This document shows positions 42,724-43,570 of a stretch of DNA of 43,570 nucleotides, in pieces; within the stretch, counting starts at the first letter, position 1, and each line of letters opens with the position of its first letter. The translations under genes were made by a program, and so were the position numbers. Origin of the DNA: Camelimonas abortus (GTDB lineage: Bacteria > Pseudomonadota > Alphaproteobacteria > Rhizobiales > Beijerinckiaceae); NCBI RefSeq assembly GCF_042647165.1, contig NZ_JBHRUV010000006.1; one strand, written 5' to 3'. Below the pieces are notes generated by a model. That model ran no database searches and was not told the DNA's origin. It worked only from the letters and a program-made list of their open reading frames with translations.

Positions 42724-43044
42724 TCAGAACAGCTTCAGGCCGGGCGGCAGCGGCAGGCCCCTGGTGAGCTCCTGCATGCGCTCCTGCATCAGCTTTTCGC
42801 CGCGGGCGCGGGCGTCGTTCACCGCCGCGAGCACCAGATCCTCGACGATCTCCTTCTCGTCCGGACTGAGCAGGGAAGGATCGATGCTGACCGCCCGCAT
42901 CTGGCCCCGCGCGGTCATGCGCACCGTCACGGCGCCGCCGCCGGCCGCGCCCTCCACCTCCAGGTTCTCCAGCTCGGCCTGGGCGTCGGCCAGTTTCTGC
43001 TGCATCGCCTGGGCCTGCTTCATCAGCCCCATCAGGTCCCGCAT
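42724..43044 (-). CDS. Nucleoid-associated protein YbaB/EbfC
   Basis: Small DNA-binding protein of 106 aa. It starts MRDLMGLMKQAQAMQQKLADAQ, followed by the beta-sheet core VEGAAGGGAVTVRMTARGQM, then SIDPSLLSPDEKEIVEDLVLAAVNDA, the typical YbaB layout. Dimers of this fold bind and bend DNA. It lies 23 bp after dnaX, the usual operon. Confidence 0.95.
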   Translation of the reverse strand: MRDLMGLMKQAQAMQQKLADAQAELENLEVEGAAGGGAVTVRMTARGQMRAVSIDPSLLSPDEKEIVEDLVLAAVNDARARGEKLMQERMQELTRGLPLPPGLKLF

Positions 43045-43067
43045 CGTCCTGTTCCCTTGTCGTTATG

Positions 43068-43570
43068 TCAGTCGTCGAACCCGCCGGCGTCGTCATCGCC
43101 GCCGGCCTGCATGGTTTCCTCGCCGGCGGGACGCACGTCGGTCACGTCGACGATCTGCGCGCCGGGAAACACCTCGAGGGCGGCGCGCACCAGCGGATGG
43201 CTGGCCGCGTCCTGGTGGCGCTCGCGCCGGGCGGCGTCGCGCTTTTCGGCGATGGTGTCCTCGCCGCGCTGCGAGGAGATGGCCACCACCCAGCGCCGTC
43301 CGGTCCACTCCAGCAGGCGGGCGCCGAGCTGGGCGGCGAGACTGCGGCTGGCGCCTCCGGCGAGGGCGAATTCGATCGCCCCGTCCTCAAACCGCACCAG
43401 GCGCACGTCGCGCTCCAGCGCCACCTTGAGCGCGATGTCGCGTTTCTCGCCGGCCAGCGCCACCAGATCCTCAAACCGGGCGAGGCGCAGCTGCGGCGCG
43501 CCGCCCGCGGCGGCCGGGGCCAGCGCCGCCGCGGGCTGGCTGGAGACAAGCTGCATGGCCGCGCCGGCGC
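43068..43570 (-). CDS. dnaX: DNA polymerase III subunit gamma/tau, C-terminal part (cut by window edge)
   Basis: The open frame runs off the right edge. The visible 165 or so residues match the C-terminal domain of alphaproteobacterial DnaX: after an Ala/Pro-rich linker come LRLARFEDLVALAGEKRDIALKVALE and VRLVRFEDGAIEFALAGG, then WTGRRWVVAISSQRGEDTIAE, and an acidic tail ending GGDDDAGGFDD. This domain binds the polymerase alpha subunit in related proteins. The ATPase domain would lie outside the window. The identification rests on this domain plus the ybaB-recR context. Confidence 0.9.
   Translation of the reverse strand, partial: AGAAMQLVSSQPAAALAPAAAGGAPQLRLARFEDLVALAGEKRDIALKVALERDVRLVRFEDGAIEFALAGGASRSLAAQLGARLLEWTGRRWVVAISSQRGEDTIAEKRDAARRERHQDAASHPLVRAALEVFPGAQIVDVTDVRPAGEETMQAGGDDDAGGFDD

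Overview
This is a GC-rich (by eye about 70% G+C) stretch of chromosome from an alphaproteobacterium, very probably of the order Hyphomicrobiales (Rhizobiales). The evidence is the gene families and their order: a tetR-proC-ybjN-ubiK-lgt-midA-pgeF block, an rpmH-rnpA-yidC-engB-argB block, a dapD-dapE-truA-fmt-def-rmuC block and a dnaX-ybaB-recR block. There is also an Omp25/31-like beta-barrel porin and an extensin-like lipoprotein typical of that order. I do not assign a genus. I found no tRNA, rRNA, CRISPR array, insertion sequence or phage gene; the window is mainly core genome.

Layout. Positions 1-1402 hold an EnvZ-type sensor kinase whose regulator should lie upstream. Positions 1706-8189 hold tetR, proC, ybjN and ubiK (minus) and lgt-midA-pgeF (plus; joined by GTGA stop/start overlaps). 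Positions 8230-9788 hold a glycosyltransferase and a pteridine-reductase-like SDR (minus, 4-nt overlap). Then follow a complex intergenic region with a 20-bp-arm inverted repeat, the porin gene and back-to-back terminators. Positions 11384-14415 hold a minus-strand run: small secreted protein, RNase T2, rlmJ and a glutathione S-transferase. A fused 5-oxoprolinase occupies 14665-18435. Positions 18938-23792 hold argB, a DUF423 membrane protein, engB, yidC, rnpA and rpmH, all minus. Positions 24250-29945 hold accessory metabolism: an extensin-like lipoprotein, two SDRs, a crotonase, a pyrimidine 5'-nucleotidase and a methyltransferase. Positions 30105-32261 hold a TPP riboswitch and thiC. After a DUF1275 membrane protein, an alpha/beta hydrolase and a MliC-like lysozyme inhibitor come dapD and dapE (lysine/peptidoglycan precursor synthesis), truA-fmt-def (tRNA and N-terminal formyl-Met processing), rmuC, recR, an orphan gene, ybaB and the 3' end of dnaX.

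Functional picture. The genes serve envelope building (lgt, pgeF, yidC, porin, dap genes, LPS-type glycosyltransferase), translation and ribosome or tRNA maturation (rpmH, rnpA, engB, rlmJ, truA, fmt, def), amino-acid synthesis (proC, argB, dapD, dapE) and recombination or repair (recR, rmuC, dnaX, ybaB).

Most notable observations. (1) rpmH (L34) lies wholly inside a longer open frame of rnpA, and the two possible start codons are 4 nt apart, as in Thermus. (2) The rpmH leader carries a terminator-like hairpin. (3) A 20-bp perfect inverted repeat precedes the porin gene. (4) A single N at 36128 lies between two identical 70-bp copies of a palindromic element, which looks like an unmerged assembly join. 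(5) Several palindromes resemble operators. (6) An orphan gene sits between ybaB and recR. I found no convincing wholly new multigene system.
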